Below are positions 49,308 to 59,779 of a stretch of 64,000 bases of DNA, piece by piece (the stretch's first letter is position 1; the number at the start of each line of letters is the position of its first letter). The position numbers were made by a program, and so were the translations under genes. Origin of the DNA: RI-283 sp964487925 (GTDB taxonomy: Bacteria; Pseudomonadota; Gammaproteobacteria; SZUA-140); contig CAZASZ010000001.1 of the NCBI GenBank assembly GCA_964487925.1, forward strand, positions 18,641 through 82,640, in the 5' to 3' direction. A model generated the notes under the pieces. The model was not told the DNA's origin. It ran no database searches and saw only the letters and a program-made list of their open reading frames with translations.

Positions 49308-51376
49308 TTTTTTTTTTCGTCTCCGACGACCTTGGGCATCGCTGCGCTGAGATCAAGCTGCTGATCGATTCCCTGACAGGCATCGGCGGCGTCCACCGTC
49401 CAGAGGTCCATGGTCTCGTTAAGTACCTTGAAACGTGCCTCATCGAAATCGGCATTCAATTCGGATAGACCCGCACCCATCTCAGCCAACCGCGCGCCCA
49501 GGGTGTTGCCATTCTTGAATGAGGTCTCGAGCGTGCCCGCAATCTCCTGAAGATCATCCTGATTGGGCTGCCCCGCCAGGAACAACAGTGACTGACCCAC
49601 AAGTTTTGCGACCTCACGGGCGCACTCAATGGATTCCTCATACTTGCGCTGAAGAAGAAAGGCATTGCGATAGTTGCGCTCGTTAGCGGCTTCGGCAAAG
49701 TTTGCGGCCACCGTCTCCTGCGCCGCACCGGCACACTCGCCGCCGCCGAACTGCTCGACCTTGAAGGCGGACTCGTGGCCATGATCCGAGAGAACGCTGG
49801 CAAGGTCTGCAGCATCGACGTTGACGATATCTTCAAGCAGGGTATTGAAATAACCCGTCTCCTGACGCCGAGCCCAGGCGAAGAAAGACTCGCCGTCGAC
49901 GCGCTCATCGCCATAAGTCTGCTGCAGACGACCGATCGCGGCCTCGACTCTAGCAGCCGGGACAGTGGGTCCCTTGACGGCAATATGTCCACAACTACGT
50001 CCATTGCCGCCAATATACATCTGATAGTGAGGGATCAACTTGCCATGCTTGCGCTTGCCTTCACCATAGATGCCGATATCGCCAGTCTCCGGCTGAGCGC
50101 AGCCGTTGTGACAGCCACTGGCCCGAATGCGCAGGTCGTGAATACCACCAGAAACCTTCGCTCCAATGACCTTGGACGACGTGATACCCAGACGACAGGT
50201 CGAGGTACCCGGACAGGCTACGACATCGTCACCCACCTTGGGCGTAGCGAGGCCAAGTCCTGCCAGCCCCTGATTCAGGACATCGAGCTTGGCATCCGGC
50301 ACGTTGAAAACCATGAGATTCTGATCCTGCGTGGCGGCCAGCTCATCCAAACCCTGCGCCTCCATGAGTTCGGCAATGCCGTTCATCTGAGGTGCCGTCA
50401 TGTCACCAATCGGAATGCTGACCGGAACGACATTGAGCCCGGCCTGCTTCTGAGCCAGGATACCCCGTGGCGCGCCCGGGTTGTCATACCCAACCGCATC
50501 GGCCTGGCCAGCCCGCCACTGCCCTGCCGGGATCGCGACGTCAGCCAAGGCCGTGCGGGTGCGCTCAAGCTCCTCGCGATAGTGCTGAACAAAACCCTCG
50601 GCGCCAAAGCGGTCGACCAGAAATTTGATGCGAGACTTGGCGCGCTTCTTACGATCGGAATAGCGATTATGCAGTGCGATCACGGCCTCCATACAAGCCA
50701 GCAGATCGCCCGGCTCGATAAATTCCTCGACGACAATAGCCTCACGAGGCTTATGGCCCAGCCCGCCACCGGCAACGAGTTTAAAACCGAATCGGCCGTT
50801 GTGATGCACGGCAACGACGCCCAGGTCATGGATCATGCCCTGAGCACAGTCGGACTCACATCCGGAGAACGACATCTTGAATTTGCGTGGCAAATGCTGG
50901 GTCAACGGATGGCGCAGAAAATGACGCACGGCCAGCTCATAGTAGGGCCGAATGTCGACATGCTCCCGCACACAGACGCCTGCCAGCGGGCAGGCCGATA
51001 CGTTACGCACAGTATTATTACAGGCCTCGCGAGTCGTCAGGTTGGCCTCGGCCAGGATGTCCAGCGAGCGCGGCGATTTTTCCAGCGGCACGTAATGGAT
51101 CTGAATATCCTGACGGGTCGTGATATGCGCCACGTCGTGACCGGAACACTCAGAAAGAACCTGGGCGCAACTTCGCAGCTGGTCAGGATTCATGCGTCCC
51201 CCAGGCAGTTTGACGCGCACCATGTTGACGCCGTCCTGGCGCTGCCCATAGACGCCCTGCTGCAGGCGCATGGACTGAAAGCGTTCCGCATCAATCGTAC
51301 CGTCCTGAAAACCCTTGACCGCCTCAGCAAAACGCTGCAGCTCTTCGCGATCAATCAAACCCTGTATCTCACTCAT
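49295..51376 (-). CDS. Siroheme-dependent sulfite/nitrite reductase, hemoprotein
   Basis: The 693-residue protein has the two-repeat siroheme reductase fold. The C-terminal half carries the standard cluster ligands C388-x5-C394 (ACPGTSTC) and C422-x3-C426 (GCHNGC). The N-terminal half also has a full set, C129-x5-C135 (ACPLAGVC) and C173-x3-C177 (GCESDC), which is unusual. Residues about 545-693 are an added helical domain. With a TSUP exporter and a CysB-type regulator downstream it most likely reduces sulfite for assimilation. It ends GDEKKNLRA at a TGA that follows an A10 tract; a one-base shift there leads into a TusA-like domain. The N-terminal Met at 51376 fits. Confidence 0.88.
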   Translation of the reverse strand: MSEIQGLIDREELQRFAEAVKGFQDGTIDAERFQSMRLQQGVYGQRQDGVNMVRVKLPGGRMNPDQLRSCAQVLSECSGHDVAHITTRQDIQIHYVPLEKSPRSLDILAEANLTTREACNNTVRNVSACPLAGVCVREHVDIRPYYELAVRHFLRHPLTQHLPRKFKMSFSGCESDCAQGMIHDLGVVAVHHNGRFGFKLVAGGGLGHKPREAIVVEEFIEPGDLLACMEAVIALHNRYSDRKKRAKSRIKFLVDRFGAEGFVQHYREELERTRTALADVAIPAGQWRAGQADAVGYDNPGAPRGILAQKQAGLNVVPVSIPIGDMTAPQMNGIAELMEAQGLDELAATQDQNLMVFNVPDAKLDVLNQGLAGLGLATPKVGDDVVACPGTSTCRLGITSSKVIGAKVSGGIHDLRIRASGCHNGCAQPETGDIGIYGEGKRKHGKLIPHYQMYIGGNGRSCGHIAVKGPTVPAARVEAAIGRLQQTYGDERVDGESFFAWARRQETGYFNTLLEDIVNVDAADLASVLSDHGHESAFKVEQFGGGECAGAAQETVAANFAEAANERNYRNAFLLQRKYEESIECAREVAKLVGQSLLFLAGQPNQDDLQEIAGTLETSFKNGNTLGARLAEMGAGLSELNADFDEARFKVLNETMDLWTVDAADACQGIDQQLDLSAAMPKVVGDEKKNLRA
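49308..49317 (-). other. A10 tract at the sulfite reductase/TusA junction
   Basis: Ten A on the coding strand, read as GAA AAA AAA AAT in the reductase frame. This contains a heptamer of the X XXY YYZ type (A AAA AAA). A -1 shift reads AAA TTT GAG GGC and enters the TusA-like frame. Confidence 0.8.
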
Positions 51377-51587
51377 TATTCATGACTCCTGCGGGCACGA
51401 TACATGCCCAACTCGCTTTCTGATGAACGCATTCTAACCGGCATCGATGAATTTCGCACCCGGTCGAGCCATATGCGCATAAATTCAATCGACATCCCGT
51501 ATGACGCCAAACCAATAACCCGTAATTTTTCCATGACAAAACGCCGGAACGGCCGATTCGGCGAAATCATGAAGCGACCACCGGCAT

Positions 51588-52367
51588 TTAGACGGTGATG
51601 AATTTGACTCCGATCAGCATCAGCATCCCGGCTAGCGTGGGACGCATATATCGCTCCGGAACCCGACTACCGAGATGGGTACCCAACCAGATGCCCGGCA
51701 ACGACCCCATGAGCAACTGGCTTAACAGCGCGGGATCCACCGACCCCATTTGCCAATGGCCAATACCAGCAATCGCGGTCAGCGGCACCGCGTGGGCGAG
51801 GTCCGTCCCAACGATCACCCGAGCTGGGAGCCCGGGGTAGAGCAGCAACAAGGTAGCGGCGCCCAGCGCACCCGCGCCAATCGATGATACCGGGACCAGA
51901 ATACCGAGAACGCAGCCCAGGAGGACCGTTAACAGAGGCCGCAACCGAAAGACCCCTGGCCAACGACGCTTGACGGCATAACCGAACGCCTGAACCCGAC
52001 CCCGCCAGATCAACGACAGGGCCGTCATGATCAAAGCCAGACCGAGCGTGACGTGAATCAAACCGTCTACTCGACTCAGATCCGACTGGAGATGCCTCAG
52101 AACTGCCAGAGACAACAAGGCGCTCGGCACGCTGCCAATCAACAACAAACCCACCAGCGAGCCACGGATATGGGCAAGACGCCAGTGACTCAATACGCCG
52201 CTAGCCTTGGTCAACGACGCGAAGACCAAGTCCGTACCCACAGCTGTCAGCGGCGGGATACCGAACCCAAAGATCAACAATGGCGTCATGAGCGACCCAC
52301 CGCCAACTCCCGTTAACCCTACCAATCCGCCGACGGCAAAGCCGGCTACAATATAGGCTATATCCAC
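51588..52367 (-). CDS. TSUP family anion exporter (TauE/SafE type)
   Basis: The 259-residue membrane protein has about eight helices and the TSUP pattern with AVGGLVGLTGVGGGSLMTPLLI and a second repeat GILVPVSSIGAGALGAATLLLLYPG. Proteins of this family move sulfite, thiosulfate or sulfoacetate. It is next to the sulfite reductase on the same strand, 211 bases away, and divergent from the CysB-like gene, which supports a sulfite role. Confidence 0.87.
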   Translation of the reverse strand: MDIAYIVAGFAVGGLVGLTGVGGGSLMTPLLIFGFGIPPLTAVGTDLVFASLTKASGVLSHWRLAHIRGSLVGLLLIGSVPSALLSLAVLRHLQSDLSRVDGLIHVTLGLALIMTALSLIWRGRVQAFGYAVKRRWPGVFRLRPLLTVLLGCVLGILVPVSSIGAGALGAATLLLLYPGLPARVIVGTDLAHAVPLTAIAGIGHWQMGSVDPALLSQLLMGSLPGIWLGTHLGSRVPERYMRPTLAGMLMLIGVKFITV

Positions 52368-52544
52368 GACTTGAGTCTCATATATTGATGCAGCATTTAA
52401 CTGACTGGCAAACCCGGCAATTCATGCCCGGACCGCTGGAAAGACACTAGAGGGTCTGAACCCACGCTACGCATTATAGCGATTGCCTTATATCGATTAA
52501 AATAATAATATTTTATCTTCCTATAATTTATAGTTATATAAGAT

Positions 52545-53465
52545 ATGAATCTTCAGCAACTACGCTATATCCGCGAGGTGGTCCGGCAGGATTTCAATAT
52601 CTCAGCGGCCTCAGAAATTCTGCATACGGCCCAGCCCGGCATCAGTCATCAAATCAAACGGCTTGAGGACGAGCTCGGTGTCGCGATCTTTGACCGCCAC
52701 GGCAAGCGCCTGACCGGGCTGACACAACCCGGCCGGGCAGTTGTCGCCATGGCGGAGCGCATACTCAGAGAGATCGAACAGATGCGAGAGTTGAGCGCCG
52801 AGTTCGCCCACGAGGAGACCGGACAGTTGGCGATCGCGACGACGCATACCCAGGCCCGCTATTCCCTACCCAAGGTCATCCGTCAGTTTATCGAACGCTA
52901 TCCGCACATCAGCCTGCAGATCCACCAAGGCCGCCCTGACCAGATCGCCCAATGGGTTGCCCGCGGCATCGCCGATATTGGACTCGCGACCGAGGGCCTC
53001 ATGAACAGTCTCGACCTGATCGCCTTACCCTGTTATGAATGGAATCACTGCCTGATTGCCCCGCCCGGCCTACCTCTGCTGCGCAAACACCCGCTTACGC
53101 TGGACGATATCGCGGAATATCCGATTGTGACCTATGACAAGGCCATCGCCGGACGCGAGCGCATTGATGAAGCCTTCGCGAACCGTGCTATCCGGCCCAA
53201 GATAGCGCTGTCCGCAATCGACTCGGACGTCATCAAGACCTATGTGGAGATCGGCCTGGGGGTGGGCATCATCGCCCGGATGGCCTTTGACCCGGAGCGG
53301 GACTCGAATCTGCGCATGCTCGATGCCAGTCATCTGTTCGGGACCAGCACCTCCTACATCGCATTGCGGCGCGGCCTGCCGCCCCGGAACTTCCTATATG
53401 CATTTATTGCAATGCTGTCCCCACAGCTAGACCGCGCGACGATCGACGAGGCTATGAATCGTTGA
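52545..53465 (+). CDS. cysB: CysB-like LysR family regulator
   Basis: The 306-residue protein matches CysB: MNLQQLRYIREVVRQDFNIS at the start, HTH with SAASEILHTAQPGISHQIKRLEDELG, and a sensor domain with ATTHTQARYSLPKVI and YVEIGLGVGIIARMAF. CysB activates sulfur assimilation genes on binding N-acetylserine. The closely related Cbl is possible. The upstream 177 bases are very AT-rich and shared with the divergent TSUP gene. The 3' end overlaps topA by 14 bases. Confidence 0.93.
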   Translation: MNLQQLRYIREVVRQDFNISAASEILHTAQPGISHQIKRLEDELGVAIFDRHGKRLTGLTQPGRAVVAMAERILREIEQMRELSAEFAHEETGQLAIATTHTQARYSLPKVIRQFIERYPHISLQIHQGRPDQIAQWVARGIADIGLATEGLMNSLDLIALPCYEWNHCLIAPPGLPLLRKHPLTLDDIAEYPIVTYDKAIAGRERIDEAFANRAIRPKIALSAIDSDVIKTYVEIGLGVGIIARMAFDPERDSNLRMLDASHLFGTSTSYIALRRGLPPRNFLYAFIAMLSPQLDRATIDEAMNR

Positions 53466-55743
53466 CCTCGCTGTCTTCAACCGCCTCGCTGAAACCACAC
53501 CCTTCCTGCGGGCAAACCTTCTCGGTACCGCGACGCTTGGTCGTCTTGATGGTCAGTATGGGCCAACTACACGACGGACAAGGCTCGGCGACGGGCTCGT
53601 TCCAGATCGCGTAGTCGCATTTCGGGTAGTCACCGCAGGAATAAAAGACCTTACCGCGCCGGGAACGTCGCTGCAGGATAGTCCCTTTGCCACACTTGGG
53701 ACAGGTGACGCCAGTATCCGTGGGCTTCTCAATGGGCTCAATATAGCGACAGTCAGGATACTTGCTGCAGCCAATGAATTTTCCATACTTGCCCTGTCGC
53801 ATGATCAAGTCGCCGCCACACTTCGGACAGGAACGGCCCTCGACGGTCTCGACCTCCTCGGGGGTATCGCCTTCGAGGTTGCGGGTGTAATCACACTCAG
53901 GGTATCCCGTACAGCCGACGAAACGACCGCGCCGGCCTAGCCGTGTCGAGAGCTGCTTGCCGCACTTGGGGCACTCTTCATCCATGAGCTCCTGCGTCAC
54001 GTCCTTACGCTGTACGGAGGTCTCCTTGTCATCGATCAGCGCCTTGAAGGGACGCCAAAACTTCTCGAGCAGAGGGACCCATTCATGCTCGCCGCGCGAC
54101 ACTTCGTCGAGCTCATCCTCCAGACGCGCCGTAAAGTCGTAATTCACATATTGCGAGAAATGCTCGGTCAGGAACTTATTGACGATGCGCCCGACGTCAG
54201 TCGGAAAAAATCGCTTCTTGTCGAGCACAACATACTCACGCTGCTGAAGGGTCGCGATGATCGATGCATAGGTCGACGGTCGACCGATACCATGCTCCTC
54301 AAGCGCTCGGATCAGGCTGGCCTCCGTATATCGGGGCGGTGGCTCGGTGAAATGCTGCTCAGGCGTAATCGCAGCCAGCGGGATCTTGTCACCGACCTCC
54401 ATGGCCGGCAGGATGCGGTCGTCACCAGCCGCCTTCTGATCATCCATACCCTCCTGGTAAACGGCCATGAACCCCGGCACGACAACGACCGAACCGTTGG
54501 CGCGGAATACGCCCTTGCCACCCGCGTCGAGGTCGATGGCCACGGTATTGATCCGAGCCTCTATCATCTGACAGGCGATCGCACGCTTCCAGATCAGCTC
54601 ATAGAGCTTGAACTGATCACTCGTCAAACGTCCCTTGATTGATTCGGGAAAATTGGTCGCGGCCGTCGGCCGGATGGCTTCATGGGCCTCTTGAGCGTTC
54701 TTGGAGCGTGACTTGAAGGCACGGGGCTTATCCGGCACCTGGTCCGCACCATAGCGATCGCTGATCAACTGCCGGATATCCTGCAATGCCTCCTGAGACA
54801 AGTTGACCGAGTCGGTACGCATATAGGTAATCAGACCCACGGCGCCGTCACCGGTATCGATACCCTCGTAGAGCTGCTGGGCCGTACGCATGGTGCGCTG
54901 CGCCGTAAAACCAAGCTTACGGGCGGCCTCCTGCTGCAAGGTCGACGTGATAAAGGGGGCGGCTGGGTTTCGCTTACGCTGCTTGCGCTCGATTTGACTG
55001 ACCGTGAGCGCACCCTTGGCAGCGGTGGTCAATACATCGGTCACGGTCTGGGCACGCGTCTCGTCGACAATGCTGAATTGCTCCAACTTGTCGCCCTCAA
55101 AATGGGTCAAACGGGCTGGGAATGCGTCCTTTCCTTGAGTCAGTTCCGCACCGATCGTCCAGAACTCGCGCTGCTCAAAGGCCTCGATCTCGATCTCGCG
55201 CTCCGCAATCATGCGCAGTGCTGGACTCTGGACCCGCCCGGCTGACAGTCCGCGACGGATTTTTTTCCAAAGCAGTGGTGACAGCTTAAAACCTACGAGA
55301 TAATCCAGCGCCCGACGGGCCTGCTGGGCATTAACCAGATCCATAGCGATCGCGCGAGGATTCTTGACGGCATCGGTTACGGCCTGACGGGTGATCTCAT
55401 GAAAGGCAATCCGGTGCACCGGTTTGTCCTTTAACAGCCCCCTCCCTTTGAGATACTCATAGAGATGCCAGGAGATGGCCTCGCCCTCGCGATCCGGATC
55501 AGTGGCGAGGAAGAGGTCATCAGACTGCTTCAATGCCTTGCAAATCGCGTCAACGTGGCGCTGATTCTTGTCGATGACCTGATAGGTCATCGCAAAATCA
55601 TGATCAGTATCTACGGCACCTTCCTTTGGCAACAAGTCACGCACGTGGCCGTAGGAGGCAAGAATCTGATAATCCTTGCCGAGGTACTTTTGTAGGGTCT
55701 TGGACTTTGCCGGTGATTCGACGATGACAAGGTGTTTACTCAT
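53452..55743 (-). CDS. topA: DNA topoisomerase I
   Basis: The 763-residue enzyme has an N-terminal Toprim domain (LVIVESPAKSKTLQKYLG, DPDREGEAISWHL), the active Tyr in LITYMRTDSVNLS, and four C-terminal Cys4 units beginning CPKCGKQLS, CPKCGGDLI, CPKCGKGTI and CPSCSWPIL. It relaxes negative supercoils. Confidence 0.98.
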   Translation of the reverse strand: MSKHLVIVESPAKSKTLQKYLGKDYQILASYGHVRDLLPKEGAVDTDHDFAMTYQVIDKNQRHVDAICKALKQSDDLFLATDPDREGEAISWHLYEYLKGRGLLKDKPVHRIAFHEITRQAVTDAVKNPRAIAMDLVNAQQARRALDYLVGFKLSPLLWKKIRRGLSAGRVQSPALRMIAEREIEIEAFEQREFWTIGAELTQGKDAFPARLTHFEGDKLEQFSIVDETRAQTVTDVLTTAAKGALTVSQIERKQRKRNPAAPFITSTLQQEAARKLGFTAQRTMRTAQQLYEGIDTGDGAVGLITYMRTDSVNLSQEALQDIRQLISDRYGADQVPDKPRAFKSRSKNAQEAHEAIRPTAATNFPESIKGRLTSDQFKLYELIWKRAIACQMIEARINTVAIDLDAGGKGVFRANGSVVVVPGFMAVYQEGMDDQKAAGDDRILPAMEVGDKIPLAAITPEQHFTEPPPRYTEASLIRALEEHGIGRPSTYASIIATLQQREYVVLDKKRFFPTDVGRIVNKFLTEHFSQYVNYDFTARLEDELDEVSRGEHEWVPLLEKFWRPFKALIDDKETSVQRKDVTQELMDEECPKCGKQLSTRLGRRGRFVGCTGYPECDYTRNLEGDTPEEVETVEGRSCPKCGGDLIMRQGKYGKFIGCSKYPDCRYIEPIEKPTDTGVTCPKCGKGTILQRRSRRGKVFYSCGDYPKCDYAIWNEPVAEPCPSCSWPILTIKTTKRRGTEKVCPQEGCGFSEAVEDSEVNDS

Positions 55744-55846
55744 AATTCGGTTAGCTAAACTCGCTCTTGCTCAGGGTCAGGGAAAATAGCTCTGTTACAG
55801 TTCTTTCGCCTGACTCATCGTCAGGAGAGGCAGGACATTTGATCTC

Positions 55847-56320
55847 TCAGTGCGGATGCCGCGATCCCTCGCCCATCAGATATTCGTCCGTCAAGATAAA
55901 TGCAGGAACTTCCTTATCCTGGTTAAGCAGTACCATCATCAGGACCCACTTGAACTGATCCATATCCAGGTCCTCCATCTCAAGCGCCAGAGCGCGCTCA
56001 ACGATTTGCTCCCGTGTCTCGGGGTCAATCACGCCAAACTGCTCCAGCAAAATCAACAAGCCTCGGCATTCCACAGGAATGCGCAAAATCTCATTCTGAC
56101 AAAACACCCTGAAACTGCCCGAATCCACTTGATATTCGGGATCCACGCCCTGCTCGGACAGGTCATTGAGCCAGGAGAACGCCTTGAAGATCTCTTGATT
56201 CTTGAAGCCGGCGCGCACCAATTTTCCGTGCAGGACCTCTTCGCCCTGATCCAGCCTCAACTCCTCGTCGTCGCAGAACTCAAACATATACAGGAGGACA
56301 TCCAACATATTCTCTTTCAT
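55847..56320 (-). CDS. smg: Smg/DUF494 family protein
   Basis: The 157-residue acidic protein has MKENMLDVLLYMFEFCDDEE and the rest of the DUF494 pattern. It lies between dprA and topA, its common position in gammaproteobacteria. Its start overlaps the dprA stop by four bases. Function is unknown. Confidence 0.95.
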   Translation of the reverse strand: MKENMLDVLLYMFEFCDDEELRLDQGEEVLHGKLVRAGFKNQEIFKAFSWLNDLSEQGVDPEYQVDSGSFRVFCQNEILRIPVECRGLLILLEQFGVIDPETREQIVERALALEMEDLDMDQFKWVLMMVLLNQDKEVPAFILTDEYLMGEGSRHPH

Positions 56321-57432
56321 GTATTTCCTTGACGTTTACAGCGGAGATAAAGTCCGCCGGGCACCGATATTACCCGATTTTCCATTTCCATCAACAGCAG
56401 GATGGTCGATAGCCGCGCTGCGGGCACTCCCGAACGCACACAAAGATCGTCCAGTGAGATCGGCGCAAAGCCCATTTCATTTAGTACTCGGTCGTGCTCC
56501 GGATCGGCACAGGGCGCATCGGGGGCCGGCTCGGTGGACTGCCCCAGTATGACACCGGCTAGCGGCGACAATTCCGCTAAAATATCATCAACGGTCTCCG
56601 TCAACTTGGCGCCATCGCGAATCAGTCGGTAGCACCCCTTGGTCAACGGGTTCCGAATCGACCCGGGGATCGCAAACAGCTCCCGGCCCTGCTCCGCACA
56701 GCACCGGGCCGTAATCAGAGAACCGCTGCGCTGGGTCGCCTCAACCACTAGCGTACCCATGGCAAGCCCGCTGATGATGCGGTTCCGACGCGGAAAATAT
56801 TCGGCACGAGGTGGCGTTCCCACCGGAAACTCGCTGACCAAGGCGCCCCGGCCGCGGATCGATGCCGCAAGTCGCCGGTGACGCTCGGGATAGACACGGT
56901 CGATACCGGTCCCCAACACCGCCACTGTCCGGCTTCCGGCATCAAGCGCTGCCTGATGCGCGGCGCCATCGATCCCCGCCGCCAGTCCACTCGTCACCAG
57001 GATGCCATATGCTGAAAGTTCCTGAGCGAATGTTCTCGCCTGGGCCAGGCCGTCCGGACTCGGGTTGCGGCTACCGACAACGGCCAGTTGCGGGTCGGAC
57101 AGACAATCTGGATCACCGTCCACGAAGAGGACAGGTGGAGCGCCCTCGGTCTCCGTCAACAGGCGGGGATAGGCAGCATCGTGCAAGGTGAGACAATGTC
57201 GACCAGGACTCTGGAGCCAGTCCAGATCCTGCCGGATGCAGGCCCAATCCAGACCCCTCAGGGCAGCGCGCGCACCCGGCCGTAAACCGCAACCGGCCAG
57301 TTCATCATCACTTGCGACAAAGACCGCGTCCGGCGAGCCCAACCGCTTGAGCAGCGCACCGATACCAATAGCGCCCAGCCCCGGCACCCTGGCCAGGGCC
57401 AGCCAGGCCGGCAATCCCGTCTTCGCAACCAT
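56317..57432 (-). CDS. dprA: DNA processing protein DprA
   Basis: DprA loads RecA on incoming single-stranded DNA during transformation. The 371-residue protein has the Rossmann-like core with VGSRNPSPDGL, TSGLAAGIDGAAHQAAL, SEFPVGTPPRAEYFPRRNRIISGLA and EQGRELFAIPGS, and a C-terminal winged-helix domain. Together with the pil genes it supports natural competence. Confidence 0.97.
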   Translation of the reverse strand: MVAKTGLPAWLALARVPGLGAIGIGALLKRLGSPDAVFVASDDELAGCGLRPGARAALRGLDWACIRQDLDWLQSPGRHCLTLHDAAYPRLLTETEGAPPVLFVDGDPDCLSDPQLAVVGSRNPSPDGLAQARTFAQELSAYGILVTSGLAAGIDGAAHQAALDAGSRTVAVLGTGIDRVYPERHRRLAASIRGRGALVSEFPVGTPPRAEYFPRRNRIISGLAMGTLVVEATQRSGSLITARCCAEQGRELFAIPGSIRNPLTKGCYRLIRDGAKLTETVDDILAELSPLAGVILGQSTEPAPDAPCADPEHDRVLNEMGFAPISLDDLCVRSGVPAARLSTILLLMEMENRVISVPGGLYLRCKRQGNT

Positions 57433-57526
57433 CCTTGGCTCCTCTAAAAACAGTTATACGCATCAAATTAAAAGAAACAAACACATGCCCCTTGTGACCT
57501 GCCACTTAACGTAAGTCACTTGATCA

Positions 57527-59530
57527 CTATAACAATGGCGCAATCACGAGACTGACGATCGCGAGCACGTTGATCAGGATATTCATCGATGGCCCCGAGG
57601 TGTCCTTGAATGGGTCGCCCACGGTATCGCCGACCACGCAGGCTTTGTGCACATCCGAGCCCTTGCCGCCGAGATTGCCCTTCTCGACGTGCTTTTTGGC
57701 GTTGTCCCACGCCCCTCCGGCGTTGGCCATAGTCAAGGCCAGCAGCACGCCGCCGAGCAGAGCCCCCCCCAACATTCCGCCCAAGGCTTCCGGTCCTATG
57801 CCAAAACCAACCACCACCGGCGCGGACACGGCCAGCACGCCAGGTAAGATCATCTTTCGCAAAGCGGCCTGGGTTGCGATATCGATACAACGCTCCGTGT
57901 CAGGTGCGGCAGTACCTTCGAGCAGCCCGGGAATCTCCTTGAACTGGCGGCGGATCTCTTTGATCATGTCAAATGCGGCATCACCTACCGCTGTCATGGT
58001 CAAAGAAGCCACGAGAAACGGAAAGATGCCGCCCAGGAACAATCCCATGAGGACTTCCGGATCACCGATATCAAGATGGAAGCCCTCAACATGGATACCC
58101 ACATCCTGAATATAGGCAGAGATGATAGCCAGGGCGGCCAGGGCGGCAGCGCCAATAGCAAAGCCCTTACCGATGGCTGCGGTCGTATTGCCGAGCTCAT
58201 CGAGTGAATCTGTAATGCGGCGGGTCTCTTCACCTAATCCAGCCATCTCGGCAATACCGCCGGCGTTATCCGCAACAGGACCATAGGCATCAATGGCCAT
58301 GGTAATACCGACAGTCGCCAGCATTCCGACCGCAGCGATACCCACGCCGTACAATCCGCAAAGATGACTGGCGAAAAAGATGATCCCGCAAATCGTCAAT
58401 ACCGGAACCACAACCGATTTCATGCCCAGCGCCAGCCCGGAGATCATGACCGTGGCTGGGCCGGTCTCACCGGATTCAGCAAGCAGTTGTACCGGTTTGC
58501 CCGCAGTAAAATATTCCGTGACCAAACCGATGACGATACCGCCGACCGTACCGCACAACACCGCGCCCCATACCCCAACAGATAATCCCACCGCTTTGAC
58601 CGTGACCAGAGCGGCCACGATGAACAATAGTGATGCCCCTATGGTGCCGATACGTAGCGCCTTTTCGGGAGAACGATCCGAATAGGCGCGCCCCATGCGG
58701 ATGCCGATCAGGGAGCAGATCAGGCCTACCGACGCCAGCGCCAAGGGAAGAAACATCAGGTCGGCGCGCTCGCCAAGCTCGGCGACGGCCCCGGCCGTCA
58801 TGGTCGACGCCATGGCGATGGTCGCGATCATGGCGCCGCAATAGGACTCGAAGATATCGGAACCCATGCCGGCAACATCACCGACGTTATCGCCGACGTT
58901 ATCGGCGATAACGCCTGGGTTGCGGGGATCATCCTCCGGAATACCGGCCTCGAGCTTGCCGACTAGGTCGGCGCCCACATCGGCGCTCTTGGTGAAGATA
59001 CCGCCGCCGACACGAGAGAACAGGGCCACACTCGATGCCCCCATTCCGAAACCGTGAATCACATAGGCCGTGGCAGGGTCATTTCCGAAGGCAAGATACA
59101 AGCCCCCGAGACCCAATAGACCAATCGAGGCGACCGTAATGCCCATGATCGAGCCGCCATAGAAGGCGACGGTCAAGGCCTCGGCTTGCCCCTTTTCATG
59201 GGCCGCAACGGTCGTCCGGACGTTGGCCCTGGTCGCGGTCGACATGCCGATATAGCCCGCCGTCGCGGAACAGAACGCCCCCAGGAGGAAGGCGAAGGCC
59301 GTACCGAGCCCGAGCGCCATGGCCAGCAGAACAGCCACGACGGCGACGAAGATCCCGAGTATTCGATATTCCCGCCGAATGAAGACGAGGGCCCCGTGGT
59401 GGATGGCATCCGCGATCTCTTCGAGTTTGCCTGTGCCTGGCGGGTTCGCTATGACGATACGATAAACCCGATAGGCGGCATACATACCAATAATACCAAG
59501 CAACGGGGGCAGAATATGGGACCAAGACAT
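57527..59530 (-). CDS. hppA: Membrane-bound pyrophosphatase, K+-dependent type
   Basis: The 667-residue protein has about 16 helices and the conserved segments [42 protein letters not shown] and [19 protein letters not shown]. It couples pyrophosphate hydrolysis to ion pumping. At the K+-determining site the sequence is [10 protein letters not shown] (residues 447-456), with Ala and Gly at the positions that are Lys and Thr in K+-independent enzymes. It may pump H+ or Na+. The ATG at 59530 gives the usual N-terminus. Confidence 0.95.
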   Translation of the reverse strand: MSWSHILPPLLGIIGMYAAYRVYRIVIANPPGTGKLEEIADAIHHGALVFIRREYRILGIFVAVVAVLLAMALGLGTAFAFLLGAFCSATAGYIGMSTATRANVRTTVAAHEKGQAEALTVAFYGGSIMGITVASIGLLGLGGLYLAFGNDPATAYVIHGFGMGASSVALFSRVGGGIFTKSADVGADLVGKLEAGIPEDDPRNPGVIADNVGDNVGDVAGMGSDIFESYCGAMIATIAMASTMTAGAVAELGERADLMFLPLALASVGLICSLIGIRMGRAYSDRSPEKALRIGTIGASLLFIVAALVTVKAVGLSVGVWGAVLCGTVGGIVIGLVTEYFTAGKPVQLLAESGETGPATVMISGLALGMKSVVVPVLTICGIIFFASHLCGLYGVGIAAVGMLATVGITMAIDAYGPVADNAGGIAEMAGLGEETRRITDSLDELGNTTAAIGKGFAIGAAALAALAIISAYIQDVGIHVEGFHLDIGDPEVLMGLFLGGIFPFLVASLTMTAVGDAAFDMIKEIRRQFKEIPGLLEGTAAPDTERCIDIATQAALRKMILPGVLAVSAPVVVGFGIGPEALGGMLGGALLGGVLLALTMANAGGAWDNAKKHVEKGNLGGKGSDVHKACVVGDTVGDPFKDTSGPSMNILINVLAIVSLVIAPLL

Positions 59531-59779
59531 GGGACACCGCCTTCTAGCTTTTGTTGGGAAGTCAGAAGCATAGGGAAATATGCGGGAACTCGCAAGCACG
59601 CCTGATATGCGCGCGGGCGAATACAGTATTCATCAAAGGATCACGGATGCGGTAACTCCAAAATCGGGTGTCTATACCAACGACACCACATACTTCGGTC
59701 AGTACTTCATGCATCCCGTCAACGACAGGACATTTCGCACAAGTTACTTTTGGGGGATTTTTTTGGGGAGGGGGGGTGG
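59531..59779. other. Upstream space of hppA
   Basis: About 250 bases between the hppA start and the terminator of the small peptide gene. I see no gene. A G-run with a T-run (about 59755-59777) precedes the terminator. The promoter of hppA should lie here, but I cannot name its elements. Confidence 0.5.

Noticed and set aside
49775..51385. 536-codon plus-strand frame opposite the sulfite reductase
   Set aside because: It is a shadow frame caused by the high GC content at third positions; the reductase motifs are all on the minus strand.
57570..58109. Plus-strand frames inside hppA
   Set aside because: The pyrophosphatase motifs support the minus strand throughout.
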